A stretch of DNA of 64,000 nt from an uncultured Aquimarina sp. (GCF_947495315.1 NZ_CANLYD010000004.1:248001-312000), one strand, 5' to 3'. Positions 33,935 through 43,241 are shown, counted from the first letter of the stretch. Made by a program: numbers and translations. Notes: generated from the letters alone by a model not told the origin.

Positions 33935-34579
33935 ATGGATCTTAATAGATATATTGATCACACCATTCTAAAAGCAACTGCCACGGTAGAGGATATAAAG
34001 AAGTTATGTACAGAAGCAAAGAAGTATAATTTCTATTCGGTATGCGTCAATGGCGCTTATGTTGGTCTGGCTTGCAGTGAGCTAATGAAAACTGATGTGA
34101 AAATAGCAGCTGTAGCGGGGTTTCCATTAGGAGCAATGACCATCAAGGCTAAGGTATTTGAAGCAAAACAGTGTATTGAAGATGGAGCTAATGAAATAGA
34201 TATGGTTCTGAATATCGGATTGCTTAAGTCAGGTTATCATGAAATCGTTAGGGATGAAATTGCTGCGATCAAGAGGGCTATAGGAGATAATGTATTAAAA
34301 GTCATTTTTGAAAATTGTTATCTAACCAATGAAGAAAAGAAAATTGCTTGTCAACTGTCGATTGATGCAGGAGCAGACTTTATAAAAACATCCACTGGTT
34401 TTGGTACCGGCGGAGCTACAGTAGAAGATGTAAAGTTAATGAAAGCTATGGCTCAGGATAAGATTAAAATAAAAGCTTCTGGCGGGATTAGAGACATAGA
34501 AACTGCCGAAAGATATATTAATATGGGTGTTTCCCGACTTGGAACCTCTTCAGGGGTGGCCCTGGTAACTTCAAAATAA
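33935..34579 (+). CDS. deoC: Deoxyribose-phosphate aldolase
   Basis: 214 residues: DHTILKATATVEDIKKLC, VCVNGAYV, VAGFPLGAMTIKAKVFEA, the Schiff-base region VLKVIFENCYLT, and FIKTSTGFGTGGATVEDV. Splits 2-deoxyribose-5-phosphate into acetaldehyde and glyceraldehyde-3-phosphate, feeding nucleoside carbon into glycolysis. Next to deoD. Confidence 0.95.
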   Translation: MDLNRYIDHTILKATATVEDIKKLCTEAKKYNFYSVCVNGAYVGLACSELMKTDVKIAAVAGFPLGAMTIKAKVFEAKQCIEDGANEIDMVLNIGLLKSGYHEIVRDEIAAIKRAIGDNVLKVIFENCYLTNEEKKIACQLSIDAGADFIKTSTGFGTGGATVEDVKLMKAMAQDKIKIKASGGIRDIETAERYINMGVSRLGTSSGVALVTSK

Positions 34580-34585
34580 AATCAT

Positions 34586-35284
34586 ATGAGTACACATATC
34601 GCAGCAAAGAGAGGAGAGATAGCAGAAACTGTTTTATTGCCTGGAGATCCTTTAAGAGCAAAGTGGATTGCAGAAACATTTTTAGAGGATCCGGTATGCT
34701 ATAATAAGGTTCGCGGAATGCTGGGATATACTGGTAGTTATCATGGGAAGAGAGTTTCTGTACAAGGAACAGGAATGGGTATTCCGTCTTCATTAATTTA
34801 TTGTCATGAATTGATCAATGATTTTGGTGCACAAAACTTAATTAGGGTAGGTTCTTCTGGATCTTATCAGAAAGATGTTAAACTGAGAGATATTGTGATT
34901 GCTATGGCTGCCTCCTCAACTTCCGGAATTAATAACTCTAGATTTATCAACTCTGACTATTCTCCTACAGCGAATTTTGAACTATTTATGAAAGCTGCTT
35001 TATACGCTCGTGAACATAATATTCCTATCAAGGCTGGAAATGTTTTATCCGCAGATGAATTTTATGAAGATGATTTTGATTCCTATAAAAAATGGGCAGA
35101 ATTTGGAGTGCTTTGTGTAGAAATGGAAGCTGCTGGTTTATATACAATTGCAGCAAAATTCAATGTAAAGGCATTGGCGATTTTAACAATTTCAGACTCT
35201 CTAGTAACTGGTGAAAGAACTACTTCTGAAGAACGAGAAACTACTTTTAGTAAAATGATAGAAATAGCGTTGGGAACATTATAA
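34586..35284 (+). CDS. deoD: Purine-nucleoside phosphorylase, DeoD type
   Basis: 232 residues: [49 protein letters not shown], and the base-binding [16 protein letters not shown] with catalytic Asp in [10 protein letters not shown]. Splits purine (deoxy)nucleosides with phosphate. With DeoC it allows nucleosides to be used as an energy source. Confidence 0.95.
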   Translation: MSTHIAAKRGEIAETVLLPGDPLRAKWIAETFLEDPVCYNKVRGMLGYTGSYHGKRVSVQGTGMGIPSSLIYCHELINDFGAQNLIRVGSSGSYQKDVKLRDIVIAMAASSTSGINNSRFINSDYSPTANFELFMKAALYAREHNIPIKAGNVLSADEFYEDDFDSYKKWAEFGVLCVEMEAAGLYTIAAKFNVKALAILTISDSLVTGERTTSEERETTFSKMIEIALGTL

Positions 35285-35351
35285 ATGTTATTATAAACGT
35301 GAGTTCGGAATAAAATAAATTTAATCATATGCCTAAATGAACTCCTATGTG

Positions 35352-35440
35352 TTTCCTCTCCCTTTGGGAGAGGATTAAGGTGAGGGACTACTGCTATGAA
35401 AAACCCTCATCCTAACCTTCTGCCAAAGGGAGAAGGAACT
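35352..35440. repeat. Palindromic intergenic repeat
   Basis: TTTCCTCTCCCTTTGGGAGAGGA hairpin followed by a complementary CCCTCATCCTAACCTTCTGC with GGTGAGGG, and CCAAAGGGAGAAGG. Repeats of this type are common in flavobacterial intergenic DNA. Lies between convergent deoD and the universal stress gene. Confidence 0.65.
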
Positions 35441-35513
35441 TATGAAGTTTATGAAAAAACATGATTTTTTTTACACGACTTCATACAAACTCAACTTTGT
35501 AATATATTAAAAA

Positions 35514-36350
35514 TTAGATCTTAAATGTAATCACTGGTTTATTTGCGTGATTAGCAATATCCTCTCCAATACTTCCATTAAAAAAGTGTGATAACCCTCT
35601 TCTGCCATGGGTTGGTATTGCAATAATATCTGCATTTATTTTTTGGCAATAGTTAAAAATACCATTCTCTACAGAATAATCATTTTGAACAACGACTTTA
35701 TCAAAATTTTCCAAATTGCCTGAATCTGCTTTGAAAAGAAATTCTTTTACTCTCTCTTCAATTTGATTAGAATTCCTAAATCGATCACCTGGTAGATTTA
35801 CATACACCAGGTGTACGGTGGCATTAAATAAATTGAATAATCGATTGGCGTTATGATACGCACGGATATTTTCCATTTTAAAATCACACGCAAACACTAC
35901 TTCTTTTATATCGAATTCATCAATCTGATTTTTGATAACCAAAACGGGAATATCAGAAGTACGAACTACTTTTTCTGTATTAGAACCAACAAACACTTCA
36001 CTCAATCCGCTACTACCATGAGAGCCCATCACAATAAGATCAACTTCATTTTCATTAGCTACTTCATTTATTTCACTAAATACTTTATAATTCTGTACAG
36101 TTTCTGTGACTTTAATACCCTTTAGATATCCTTTATCTAAGAAAGTCTTAAATCTTTTTTCTGCTAGTTTTAAATAATAAATAGCCTCTGCAGCTTCTTG
36201 AGCTTCATCTTTGGTAAGAATAGCTTCTGATAAGCCAAGCATATGTAATACAATGATTTCTGCATGTTGCTTTCTTGCAATATCAGCGGCAACTTGTAAT
36301 GCATATTCTGAATGCTCAGAAAAGTCAATTGGGACAAGAATTTTTTTCAT
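35514..36350 (-). CDS. Universal stress protein, two UspA domains
   Basis: 278 residues. Domain 1 starts MKKILVPIDFSEHSEYALQV with the ATP motif VMGSHGSSGLSEVFVGSNTE. Domain 2 starts VVFACDFKMENIRAYH and ends IAIPTHGRRGLSHFFNGSIG, so both keep the G-2x-G-9x-GS signature. Divergent from DUF2267; the shared TGA-type palindrome at 36403 serves both directions. Confidence 0.92.
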   Translation of the reverse strand: MKKILVPIDFSEHSEYALQVAADIARKQHAEIIVLHMLGLSEAILTKDEAQEAAEAIYYLKLAEKRFKTFLDKGYLKGIKVTETVQNYKVFSEINEVANENEVDLIVMGSHGSSGLSEVFVGSNTEKVVRTSDIPVLVIKNQIDEFDIKEVVFACDFKMENIRAYHNANRLFNLFNATVHLVYVNLPGDRFRNSNQIEERVKEFLFKADSGNLENFDKVVVQNDYSVENGIFNYCQKINADIIAIPTHGRRGLSHFFNGSIGEDIANHANKPVITFKI

Positions 36351-36371
36351 GGTTAATTGTTTTTACAAAAT

Positions 36372-36414
36372 CAAAATTAGAAGATGTTAAGAGGAATTAA
36401 TATGATAATTGTCA
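36372..36414 (-). promoter_or_regulatory. Crp/Fnr-type activated promoter (universal stress gene)
   Basis: Minus strand: TGACAATTATCA, 23 bp, then TAATTTTG. It shares the same palindrome with the plus-strand promoter. Confidence 0.88.
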
Positions 36415-36445
36415 TATTAATATTTGTGATAAGGCTATAAATTTA
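36403..36445 (+). promoter_or_regulatory. Crp/Fnr-type activated promoter (DUF2267/nitroreductase)
   Basis: TGATAATTGTCA (36403-36414), 23 bp, then TAAATTTA. Together with the minus-strand promoter, one palindrome gives two exact 23-bp spacings. Confidence 0.85.
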
Positions 36446-36489
36446 ATAATCAATTATTTACAGATAATTAGAAACTAAAATGACATATT

Positions 36490-36939
36490 ATGGCACTTAA
36501 TTTTAATCAATTCGCAGTAGAAGCTAATACTTTTTTAAAGGATTATGCTAAGGAAATGGACTTGGTCGATGATCAAGATAGAGCAGGACGAATTTTATCT
36601 GCTGTTTTACATGGATTAAGAGAGATTATCTCTATAGAAGAATCCGTGCAGTTAATGGCACAATTGCCAATGTTTCTGAAAGCTGTTTATGTAAATGGAT
36701 GGTCTATTAAGACAAAAAAGACTCGCGTGAAGCATATGGAAGAATTTATTGATTTAGTGAGGTCTTTTGATGGAGTAACATCTGTGTATGATTTTGAATC
36801 TAATGAAATTGCAGAACACTATATCAATACCACATTTTTTGTGTTGCGAAAATATATTTCGCCAGGAGAGATGCAAGACATTAGAGATGAGCTTCCTAAA
36901 AATCTTAAGGATATGATTTTTAATGCTGTTTTCTTCTAA
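36490..36939 (+). CDS. DUF2267 protein
   Basis: 149 residues, all-helical: FNQFAVEANTFLKDYAKEM, AGRILSAVLHGLREIISIEE, AQLPMFLKAVYVNGW. DUF2267 proteins occur with stress and low-oxygen genes in many bacteria; the molecular role is unknown. Followed 26 bases later by the nitroreductase in the same transcript. Confidence 0.85.
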   Translation: MALNFNQFAVEANTFLKDYAKEMDLVDDQDRAGRILSAVLHGLREIISIEESVQLMAQLPMFLKAVYVNGWSIKTKKTRVKHMEEFIDLVRSFDGVTSVYDFESNEIAEHYINTTFFVLRKYISPGEMQDIRDELPKNLKDMIFNAVFF

Positions 36940-36965
36940 AACAATTTTATAAAAAAAAGATACTC

Positions 36966-37958
36966 ATGAAAACAATAAAAAATAATCGAATAGATGAGTT
37001 TAAGGAAATAATCCACGCTGCAACAAAAGCACCATCCGGTCATAATACACAGCCGTGGAACTTTAAAATTATAGAGACTGGAATAGAAATACATCCTGAT
37101 CTAAGTCACGAATTATCGGTTGTAGATCCTAACAATAGAGAGTTATATATAAGCATAGGTTGTGCATTAGAAAATTTACTTGTTGCAGCTAATAGATTTC
37201 ATTATGATTATAGTTATGAAGTTTTGGAGGAGAATACTAACTATTTTATAAAAGTAGATTTAGTGAAATCAAAAAGTGAGAAAACAGATCCTTTATTTAG
37301 TTATATTGATTTACGACAGACTAATAGAAGTGAATACAATAAGCAATATGTTCCAGAAAAGACCATAAAAGAATTATTGGATATTGATAAAGAAGAAAAG
37401 ATCAATATCTATAGTTTTAAACGAGGAGATGCATATTTTAACACGATAAAAGATTATATTTTAGAAGGAAATAACATACAGATGAATGATCCTGGTTTTA
37501 AAAGTGAACTGTTAGAGTGGATTCGTTTTAATGCTAAAGATGTTTTACGAAATAAAGATGGGTTAACCTATAAAGTAATGGGAGCACCTTCTTTACCAAA
37601 ATTTATAGGTAAGCCAATCGTAAGGTCTTTTTTAAACGCTAAAAATCAAAACAAAAATGATGTACGCAAAATTAATTCATCCTCGCATTTTATAGTGTTC
37701 ACTACAAAAAGTAACACTGTTCCAAATTGGATTTCTTTGGGTATTACATTAGAACGATTTTTATTATCAGCCACCAAAAAAAGAATTGCAAATGCATATC
37801 TTAATCCTCCTTGTGAAATAGAAACATTAGCCAACCATCTAAAAGAATCATTACCAATTAACCAGGAGTATCCCAATATTATAATCCGAATTGGTTATGC
37901 AGTAGAAAGTGTTGCTTTTTCTCCAAGAAAAGATATAGAAACTTTGATTTATAATTGA
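36966..37958 (+). CDS. Acg-like nitroreductase-family protein
   Basis: 330 residues. The FMN-binding pattern KAPSGHNTQPWNFKI, ELYISIGCALENLLVAANRF and, near the end, NWISLGITLERFLLSATKKR matches the Acg subfamily of nitroreductases, proposed to bind or store flavin. Acg (Rv2032) is a DosR-regulon member in Mycobacterium tuberculosis. Second gene of the DUF2267 operon. Confidence 0.85.
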   Translation: MKTIKNNRIDEFKEIIHAATKAPSGHNTQPWNFKIIETGIEIHPDLSHELSVVDPNNRELYISIGCALENLLVAANRFHYDYSYEVLEENTNYFIKVDLVKSKSEKTDPLFSYIDLRQTNRSEYNKQYVPEKTIKELLDIDKEEKINIYSFKRGDAYFNTIKDYILEGNNIQMNDPGFKSELLEWIRFNAKDVLRNKDGLTYKVMGAPSLPKFIGKPIVRSFLNAKNQNKNDVRKINSSSHFIVFTTKSNTVPNWISLGITLERFLLSATKKRIANAYLNPPCEIETLANHLKESLPINQEYPNIIIRIGYAVESVAFSPRKDIETLIYN

Positions 37959-37997
37959 TGATTTTTAAGATACTACCCTAATAGTGTGTAAGTATTA

Positions 37998-38031
37998 AAA
38001 AATAGCGAGGACCATGTCCTCGCTATTTTTT
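37998..38031. terminator. Bidirectional terminator
   Basis: AAAAATAGCGAGGA-CCATG-TCCTCGCTATTTTT, a near-perfect hairpin between convergent genes. Confidence 0.85.
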
Positions 38032-38062
38032 GTTTAATTTTTAAAACTTGTGATGAACCAAA

Positions 38063-38695
38063 CTATAATTTGGTTATTATCCGATCACGTTCTAGTCTTG
38101 CAATGATTGCAGATACATATTCGTTTACTGTAGTAGTAATAGATTGGGGATCTACTATATCTAAAGCCCCTACCCAAACTAAAGATTTATTGTCGTCTAG
38201 ATTGATATTATATATAGAAGTTTCTACGTGATACACTTTATATTCATTATAATATCCTGGGTCGTAATAGATATCCTGAAATCTATAGTAATAGCGTCCA
38301 AATCTTGTCCAGCGATATCCCACAGTATAATATCCGGAACTATAGTTTCTTTTCTCATCCACACCTTTTACAACGCTAATGATTACTGCATCAAACCCTT
38401 CATCCGAAAGTCCTTTGACCATGGTGTCTATTTCGGCTTCGGTTTTTTGAGAATCTGTGAAAGAAGTATCAAAAGTTTCAGTACTCACGTATGCGTTGAT
38501 ATTACGTTTCATAAACTCTTTTTTTAGGTTCTCTTCAAAAATTTTACGTGCAGTAAGGTTTTGGGTTACTCCTAAAACCATTAGTTTTTGAGGTTTGAAA
38601 AACAATACTTCTTCATTTTTCCAACTATCTACTACGTGTACAGAAGAACAGGCAGATAGTAATAGGACTAGAACTATAAAAATTGATTTTCTCAT
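38063..38695 (-). CDS. Hypothetical lipoprotein
   Basis: 210 residues. Lipobox LLSACSS (Cys about residue 16), then a domain with KNEEVLFFKPQKLMVLGVTQ, a Tyr/Arg-rich middle (YYTVGYRWTRFGRYYYRFQD) and a C-terminal YVSAIIARLERDRIITKL. No firm family. Operon with the upstream anchored protein (27-base gap), so under the promoter at 39256. Confidence 0.65.
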   Translation of the reverse strand: MRKSIFIVLVLLLSACSSVHVVDSWKNEEVLFFKPQKLMVLGVTQNLTARKIFEENLKKEFMKRNINAYVSTETFDTSFTDSQKTEAEIDTMVKGLSDEGFDAVIISVVKGVDEKRNYSSGYYTVGYRWTRFGRYYYRFQDIYYDPGYYNEYKVYHVETSIYNINLDDNKSLVWVGALDIVDPQSITTTVNEYVSAIIARLERDRIITKL

Positions 38696-38722
38696 GATTT
38701 CTTGATTTTAAGTTGATGATCA

Positions 38723-39238
38723 TTAGTTTTTTAGTTGGAGTTTCATATCCAACTTATCAATGATCTTATTGATAAAAACAGGTGCTTCTTCGAGGTTAGA
38801 TTCTCCTGTTATGGCGTCTACTTCTTTCATCTGATAGGCTCCTTCTCCTGATGTTGTTAACACTACAGTTTTATCCCGATAGTCAGCTGTTCTTTCTATA
38901 AATAATCGAACAACATAAGGCGGTTTCCAGTTTTCCCAAGTATGAATCAGTACCATAGCGGTATAATTCTCTGGATTAATTTGTTCTAAAGAAGAGATAT
39001 CTATAACTTTTATAAAAATAGCATCTGATTTATAATGACGTACGAGACCACTTGTGATGGAATCTTTGAACTCACTTCCTTGAGTTGCGATAAGAAGTTT
39101 TTGATCCAGAGTAGGATCATTTAATTGAAAAGCCTTGGCTTCTTCCATCGAATATTCATATTTATACCAGGTTGCCAATAAGAAGAATATCACGACAACA
39201 GACAGTATAATCACTATAATTTTCCCTGAACGTCTCAT
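38723..39238 (-). CDS. Membrane-anchored flavodoxin-fold-like protein
   Basis: 171 residues. One N-terminal helix (VIIILSVVVIFFLLATWY) followed by an alpha/beta domain: QKLLIATQGSEFKDSITSGL, YTAMVLIHTWENWKPPYVVR and DKTVVLTTSGEGAYQ. This is the strand-loop pattern of flavodoxin-like folds, but the FMN phosphate loop is not clear. Similar in layout to the protein at 59449-60054. Function unknown. Confidence 0.6.
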   Translation of the reverse strand: MRRSGKIIVIILSVVVIFFLLATWYKYEYSMEEAKAFQLNDPTLDQKLLIATQGSEFKDSITSGLVRHYKSDAIFIKVIDISSLEQINPENYTAMVLIHTWENWKPPYVVRLFIERTADYRDKTVVLTTSGEGAYQMKEVDAITGESNLEEAPVFINKIIDKLDMKLQLKN

Positions 39239-39255
39239 TTTTATGTATTTATCAT

Positions 39256-39298
39256 TAAAAATATTGAACTATTCTTCAGGAAAATATGATAAGAATCA
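39256..39298 (-). promoter_or_regulatory. Crp/Fnr-type activated promoter
   Basis: Minus strand: TGATTCTTATCA, 23 bp, then TATTTTTA. The start codon at 39238 is 17 bases on. Confidence 0.82.
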
Positions 39299-39353
39299 TT
39301 TGTCTATAATGCTGAGATGGGCAAGTTATTATCCATTTTTACAAGCAATAATT

Positions 39354-40373
39354 TTAAATTGAAAACCCTGTTGCTGATGATAAGATTTGTTTTAATTCTG
39401 TAGTTGTAGTGGAATCGATAAGGTTTAAAGCTTTCACATTACATAACTTTTCTACCATTTTTCTTCCTGCTAAAGTATTTGTAGATATTCCGGTAACAAT
39501 ATCAGGAATAATATCAAATGCTTTCATAATACCATAAACTGCATAGGGATCTGATGCGCTTAGAATTACACATTTTACCTGTTCTCTAATAGCATTTATT
39601 GCGATATCTCCGTTGTAAGATTCTAAAGGAGAAGCACCTATTTCGATAACTGCTAAGTCTGCTTTTTGCAAAGCAATCTTACTGAGCAGCAGACTTAATT
39701 TACTACGATATTCTTCTTTAGGATAAATAGATGAAGGCAATCCAACATCCACAAAATCTAATATAGAATCTGCGCCTGCATCTTTCATTGCCAAAATATC
39801 TTTAAAACGACCAGCACCTGTTAGTTTAGCTCCAACCACCTTATAACCGGCTTGTTTAAAAAGATTAGTAACAATTCTTGCAGAAGTGGTTTTGCCAGCA
39901 GACATAGATGTACCAACAAAGAGGATAACAGGAATATTTAGAGAAACTTCTTCTATCGGTTTTACGAAACTATCCATAGTCAGTTTTTTGTCACCTCTAA
40001 AAGCATGCGCAATGTAGATGATCTCCATCATATTGGGTATGAAAACTGATTTTGATGTCAATTTTCCTAAAAGTCCTGCAGCGGTTAAAACATTCATTTT
40101 AAGATCGTCTTTGACTTCTTTCCAGGTTCCGGTAGCTTCCAAGGTTGCAAAACGCTCTCCCAAAGCTCCAACAATAGATTCTTCGCCTATTACGCCACGC
40201 ATTCTGCCATTAGGAAGTTCAAGTTTAAGCTCAGTGCTACCAGCGTCCAAAATTTTACAAATGACATAATCACCCGTTTTCCATTCATCTTTGGGTAACT
40301 TTTTTAAAGTAAACTCTCTTTCGGCAAGATCAGAAATTCGTGTGAGTGACGTATAGATATATTTGTGATTCAT
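39354..40373 (-). CDS. P-loop protein related to DUF1611
   Basis: 339 residues. The N-terminal about 140 residues form a beta-rich domain; from about 150 comes a P-loop domain with Walker A GTSMSAGKTTSA, KLTGAGRFKD and VIEIGASPLESYNGDIAI. It resembles the C-terminal domain of DUF1611 proteins (some of which act in D-glutamate metabolism) and MobB-like GTPases. Three bases after the M20 peptidase gene. Substrate unknown. Confidence 0.65.
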   Translation of the reverse strand: MNHKYIYTSLTRISDLAEREFTLKKLPKDEWKTGDYVICKILDAGSTELKLELPNGRMRGVIGEESIVGALGERFATLEATGTWKEVKDDLKMNVLTAAGLLGKLTSKSVFIPNMMEIIYIAHAFRGDKKLTMDSFVKPIEEVSLNIPVILFVGTSMSAGKTTSARIVTNLFKQAGYKVVGAKLTGAGRFKDILAMKDAGADSILDFVDVGLPSSIYPKEEYRSKLSLLLSKIALQKADLAVIEIGASPLESYNGDIAINAIREQVKCVILSASDPYAVYGIMKAFDIIPDIVTGISTNTLAGRKMVEKLCNVKALNLIDSTTTTELKQILSSATGFSI

Positions 40374-40376
40374 GAC

Positions 40377-41546
40377 TTAATAATTTAAGGGTTTGTTTAA
40401 AAGTAATAGCGTTAGTAACGCTGTTCTTTCAATAAGCTTATTATGCAAAATATGCTCGTGGGTTGCATGAGCTCCATCACCTGGTGTACCTAATCCATCT
40501 AGTGTAGCTGTATATTGACTAGTAGTGTTGCCATCAGAGCCTCCACCAGCAGTAGCTTCTTGTAAGTCGATACCCAGTATTTTTCCTTTATGCCTTGCTT
40601 CTTTCCATAAGTGCTGATTACGATCAGTTTTTTCCATTGGAGGTCTCCGTATTCCACCTTCTATATCCAGAGTTACATCAGGAAGTTTTGGTTTTAACTC
40701 CTTAATCTTTTTAGTAATATATTCACCATCATTTTTATTTAACACGCGTACATCTATTACTGCTTTGCTTTCTGGCGCGACTACATTTGGAGAAATACCG
40801 CCTTCAATCATTCCTACATTAACGGTTATACCTTTTTCGAGATCATTCATTGCAAAGAGTTTTTGTACTTGATGAGATAATTCTACAATAGCGTTAATAC
40901 CTTTTGTAGGATCTAAACCTGCGTGAGCTGCTTTTCCTGTTACAGTAATGGTAAATCTCCCAATACCTTTTCTGGCTGTTTTTAACTTACCATCCAGATC
41001 CAAAGGAGGTTCTAAAACATAAGCTCGCTCAGATATTTTAGCCAATCTCTTGATAATATTTGTAGATTCTCTGCTGCCTATTTCTTCATCAGAGTTAATT
41101 AAGACTATTGGAGTAACTGTTAAGGGCAGCGATAGTTTTTTAATGGTGCGTAATGCAAAAATCACTTGAGTTAATCCAACTTTCATATCATAGATTCCTG
41201 GTCCTTTGATCATACCGTCCTTAATCGATATAGGCATGTCTTTTAAGGTATCCAAAGGCCAAACTGTATCACAATGACCTATTAAAAGCTGTAAAGGAAG
41301 TTTTTTATCTCTTAGCTTTGGTCTGGCATAAAGATATCCACCAGTTTCTTTGCCTAAAATGTGTTGGGCTTGATATCCTATCAGTCGAAATTCTTTTTTT
41401 AGAAAATTAAGGATTTGATGTTGGGATTCAATAGAATGAGAAGGGGATTCTATATCAATTAGCTTTTTCAAAAAAATCAACATCTCTTCCTTTTGATTGG
41501 CAAGATGACGTTGAATTGTATTGGCTATTTCTTTCTCATTTTTCAT
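40377..41546 (-). CDS. M20-family metallopeptidase
   Basis: 389 residues. Metal ligands are visible in IGHCDTVWPLD, GPGIYDMKVG, NSDEEIGSRESTN and the late GTPGDGAHATHEH. The dimerisation domain has RFTITVTGKAAHAGLDPTKG. Closest in layout to the glutamate carboxypeptidase/CPG2 group, which removes C-terminal Glu or similar residues. No signal peptide, so cytoplasmic. The start overlaps the flavin reductase stop (ATGA). Confidence 0.88.
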   Translation of the reverse strand: MKNEKEIANTIQRHLANQKEEMLIFLKKLIDIESPSHSIESQHQILNFLKKEFRLIGYQAQHILGKETGGYLYARPKLRDKKLPLQLLIGHCDTVWPLDTLKDMPISIKDGMIKGPGIYDMKVGLTQVIFALRTIKKLSLPLTVTPIVLINSDEEIGSRESTNIIKRLAKISERAYVLEPPLDLDGKLKTARKGIGRFTITVTGKAAHAGLDPTKGINAIVELSHQVQKLFAMNDLEKGITVNVGMIEGGISPNVVAPESKAVIDVRVLNKNDGEYITKKIKELKPKLPDVTLDIEGGIRRPPMEKTDRNQHLWKEARHKGKILGIDLQEATAGGGSDGNTTSQYTATLDGLGTPGDGAHATHEHILHNKLIERTALLTLLLLNKPLNY

Positions 41547-42148
41547 CTTGTGAAGTTCTTTGGAAAAGGAAAATTGAATGTTTTAGAAATTCTAGCAAAA
41601 CGTCCGTTAGCTACATAAGCAAGCAAGGGGTTTTTGTGAATTTGTTGATCTTCATCTTTTTCAGACATTCTAGCATAGTCTTTATGGACAGAGGCTTTAC
41701 AAATTGTACCTGTAATAATGCTGTTGGTGTTAAATCCATCAATGATTTTAAATAGCTTACATTCCAGACGTATATAAGAATCAGCGATTAATAAAGTGTC
41801 AATTGTATCTGATTTTATGGTGGGCAAAACGGAAATAATCTGATCCGATTTTGATATCATCTCAGATCTGGGGGAAGCACTTAAAGAAGTAAGAAGTACC
41901 TGATCAGGTAAAGGAAAACTAACTGAAAATTCTTTGTTTTCCATTATATTATGATAAGTAGAATGCTTTGGAGTACATACAAATCCAAAGTAATTGTCAA
42001 AGCCAATTGGCATTGCCAAATGTTTAGGAGCCATATCATACCCAGAGCCTTCTTTCGTGCCTACAATAACTAATGGTGCAATGGTATAGAAATGATCCCA
42101 TATTGGATTTGAAACATCCAATGTTATAAATTCCTTTTGATTGTCCAT
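41543..42148 (-). CDS. Flavin reductase-like FMN-binding protein
   Basis: 201 residues from ATG 42148 (MDNQKEFITLDVS). The ATG at 42178 lies in the promoter and is rejected. FMN-binding split barrel: PLVIVGTKEGSGYDMAPKHL, FGFVCTPKHSTYHNIMENKE, FSVSFPLPDQVLLTSLSASP and the later LFKIIDGFNTNSIITGTI. First gene of the operon with the M20 peptidase and the P-loop protein, under the TGA-type promoter at 42168. Confidence 0.82.
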   Translation of the reverse strand: MDNQKEFITLDVSNPIWDHFYTIAPLVIVGTKEGSGYDMAPKHLAMPIGFDNYFGFVCTPKHSTYHNIMENKEFSVSFPLPDQVLLTSLSASPRSEMISKSDQIISVLPTIKSDTIDTLLIADSYIRLECKLFKIIDGFNTNSIITGTICKASVHKDYARMSEKDEDQQIHKNPLLAYVANGRFARISKTFNFPFPKNFTR

Positions 42149-42167
42149 GATGTTATACATTAAATTA

Positions 42168-42210
42168 TTAATGTACAAAAGGTGTATCGTTTAGGAACTG
42201 ATTTTTGTCA
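42168..42210 (-). promoter_or_regulatory. Crp/Fnr-type activated promoter
   Basis: Minus strand: TGACAAAAATCA, 23 bp, then TACATTAA. Start codon 42148 is 19 bases on. Confidence 0.78.
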
Positions 42211-42352
42211 CTTAAGGAAAAAATTAAGTGTCATTTACTTTTGAAAGAAATCAAAATTATAGAGGGTTTATACATAAAGAGAAATTTAGATATGAATAAA
42301 AAAGGAATATTGAGCTAATTCTTATATCGTAAAAAGTGTAAAGTGGATTGTG

Positions 42353-42991
42353 TTATGGAGTAAATATATCATTCCTGATAGCATAAATTACCATTGCCGT
42401 TCTATTTTTTAGATTAAGTTTTTCAAATACAGCGTCTCGGTAACCTTCTATTGTTTTTGGGCTTAAGCACATATCACTGGCAATTTCTTTATAGGTTTTT
42501 TCTGTACAAGCATGCTTTACAAATTCAATTTCTCGTTCTTTGAGTATCTTATTATTTTCTTTTTTTGCATATAATGACTCTAGTAATAAGTTGCTGACAT
42601 CTTTAGTATGGTAGAATCCTGTTTCCTGGACTTCGATAAGTGCTTTTTCCAAAATTCTCTTTTCTGTATCTTTCGGAAGGTATCCTTTTGCACCAGCCTG
42701 TAATACTTGTAGAATTTTTTTTGTGTTTCTTTCAGTAGAAAGTGCCAAAACTTTAACTTGTGGATATTCTTTTTTGAGTATTGAGGTCGTCTCAATTCCA
42801 TTCATTTTAGGTAAATTAATATCCATCAGTATAATCTCTGGAATATTTTTTTTATTCTTACACCTCATTATAAGTTCTTCTCCATTTCTGCAAGAATACA
42901 ATACATTAAATCTAGAAAATCCATTTATTAATTCTGCTAATGCCTGAGAAAGTAAGGTGTGGTTTTCTACAATAACAACAGAATATTTCAT
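42353..42991 (-). CDS. NarL/LuxR-type response regulator
   Basis: 212 residues. Receiver with D-acceptor in ILMDINLPKMNG and the K in AKGYLPKDTEKR, then a LuxR HTH (about 145-205): LKEREIEFVKHACTEKTYKE followed by IASDMCLSPKTIEGYRDAVF. No kinase gene adjacent. The palindrome ACGTAAACAATTTACGT (43041-43057), 50 bases upstream, may be its own operator. No TGA-type site. Confidence 0.92.
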   Translation of the reverse strand: MKYSVVIVENHTLLSQALAELINGFSRFNVLYSCRNGEELIMRCKNKKNIPEIILMDINLPKMNGIETTSILKKEYPQVKVLALSTERNTKKILQVLQAGAKGYLPKDTEKRILEKALIEVQETGFYHTKDVSNLLLESLYAKKENNKILKEREIEFVKHACTEKTYKEIASDMCLSPKTIEGYRDAVFEKLNLKNRTAMVIYAIRNDIFTP

Positions 42992-43040
42992 TTTGTTTTA
43001 TTTATTAATGATATAGAGAATGTTAGTCATTAAAGAATTA

Positions 43041-43057
43041 ACGTAAACAATTTACGT
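43041..43057. promoter_or_regulatory. Palindrome upstream of the LuxR-type regulator
   Basis: ACGTAAA-CAA-TTTACGT, a perfect 7-bp inverted repeat, in the otherwise featureless 42992-43198 intergenic region. Candidate binding site for the adjacent regulator. Confidence 0.4.
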
Positions 43058-43198
43058 CAGTCAAACAGTGTCTTAAGACAGGTTAATTTAGAATTTAGGG
43101 ATAAGAATGGAATTACTTCCTAAGTTAAAAAAAAAAATCAAATCATCTGAATATTTTTTGTAAAAAAACAATGTACGAAAGAGTTACTTTTTGAGAAC

Positions 43199-43241
43199 TG
43201 ATTTTTATCAATTATGGGAATTTTCAGTTATTTTTCTTAAC
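43199..43241 (+). promoter_or_regulatory. Crp/Fnr-type promoter, weaker -7 box (acylphosphatase)
   Basis: TGATTTTTATCA (43199-43210), 23 bp, then TTCTTAAC, a poor -7 match. The start codon is at 43312. Confidence 0.55.
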
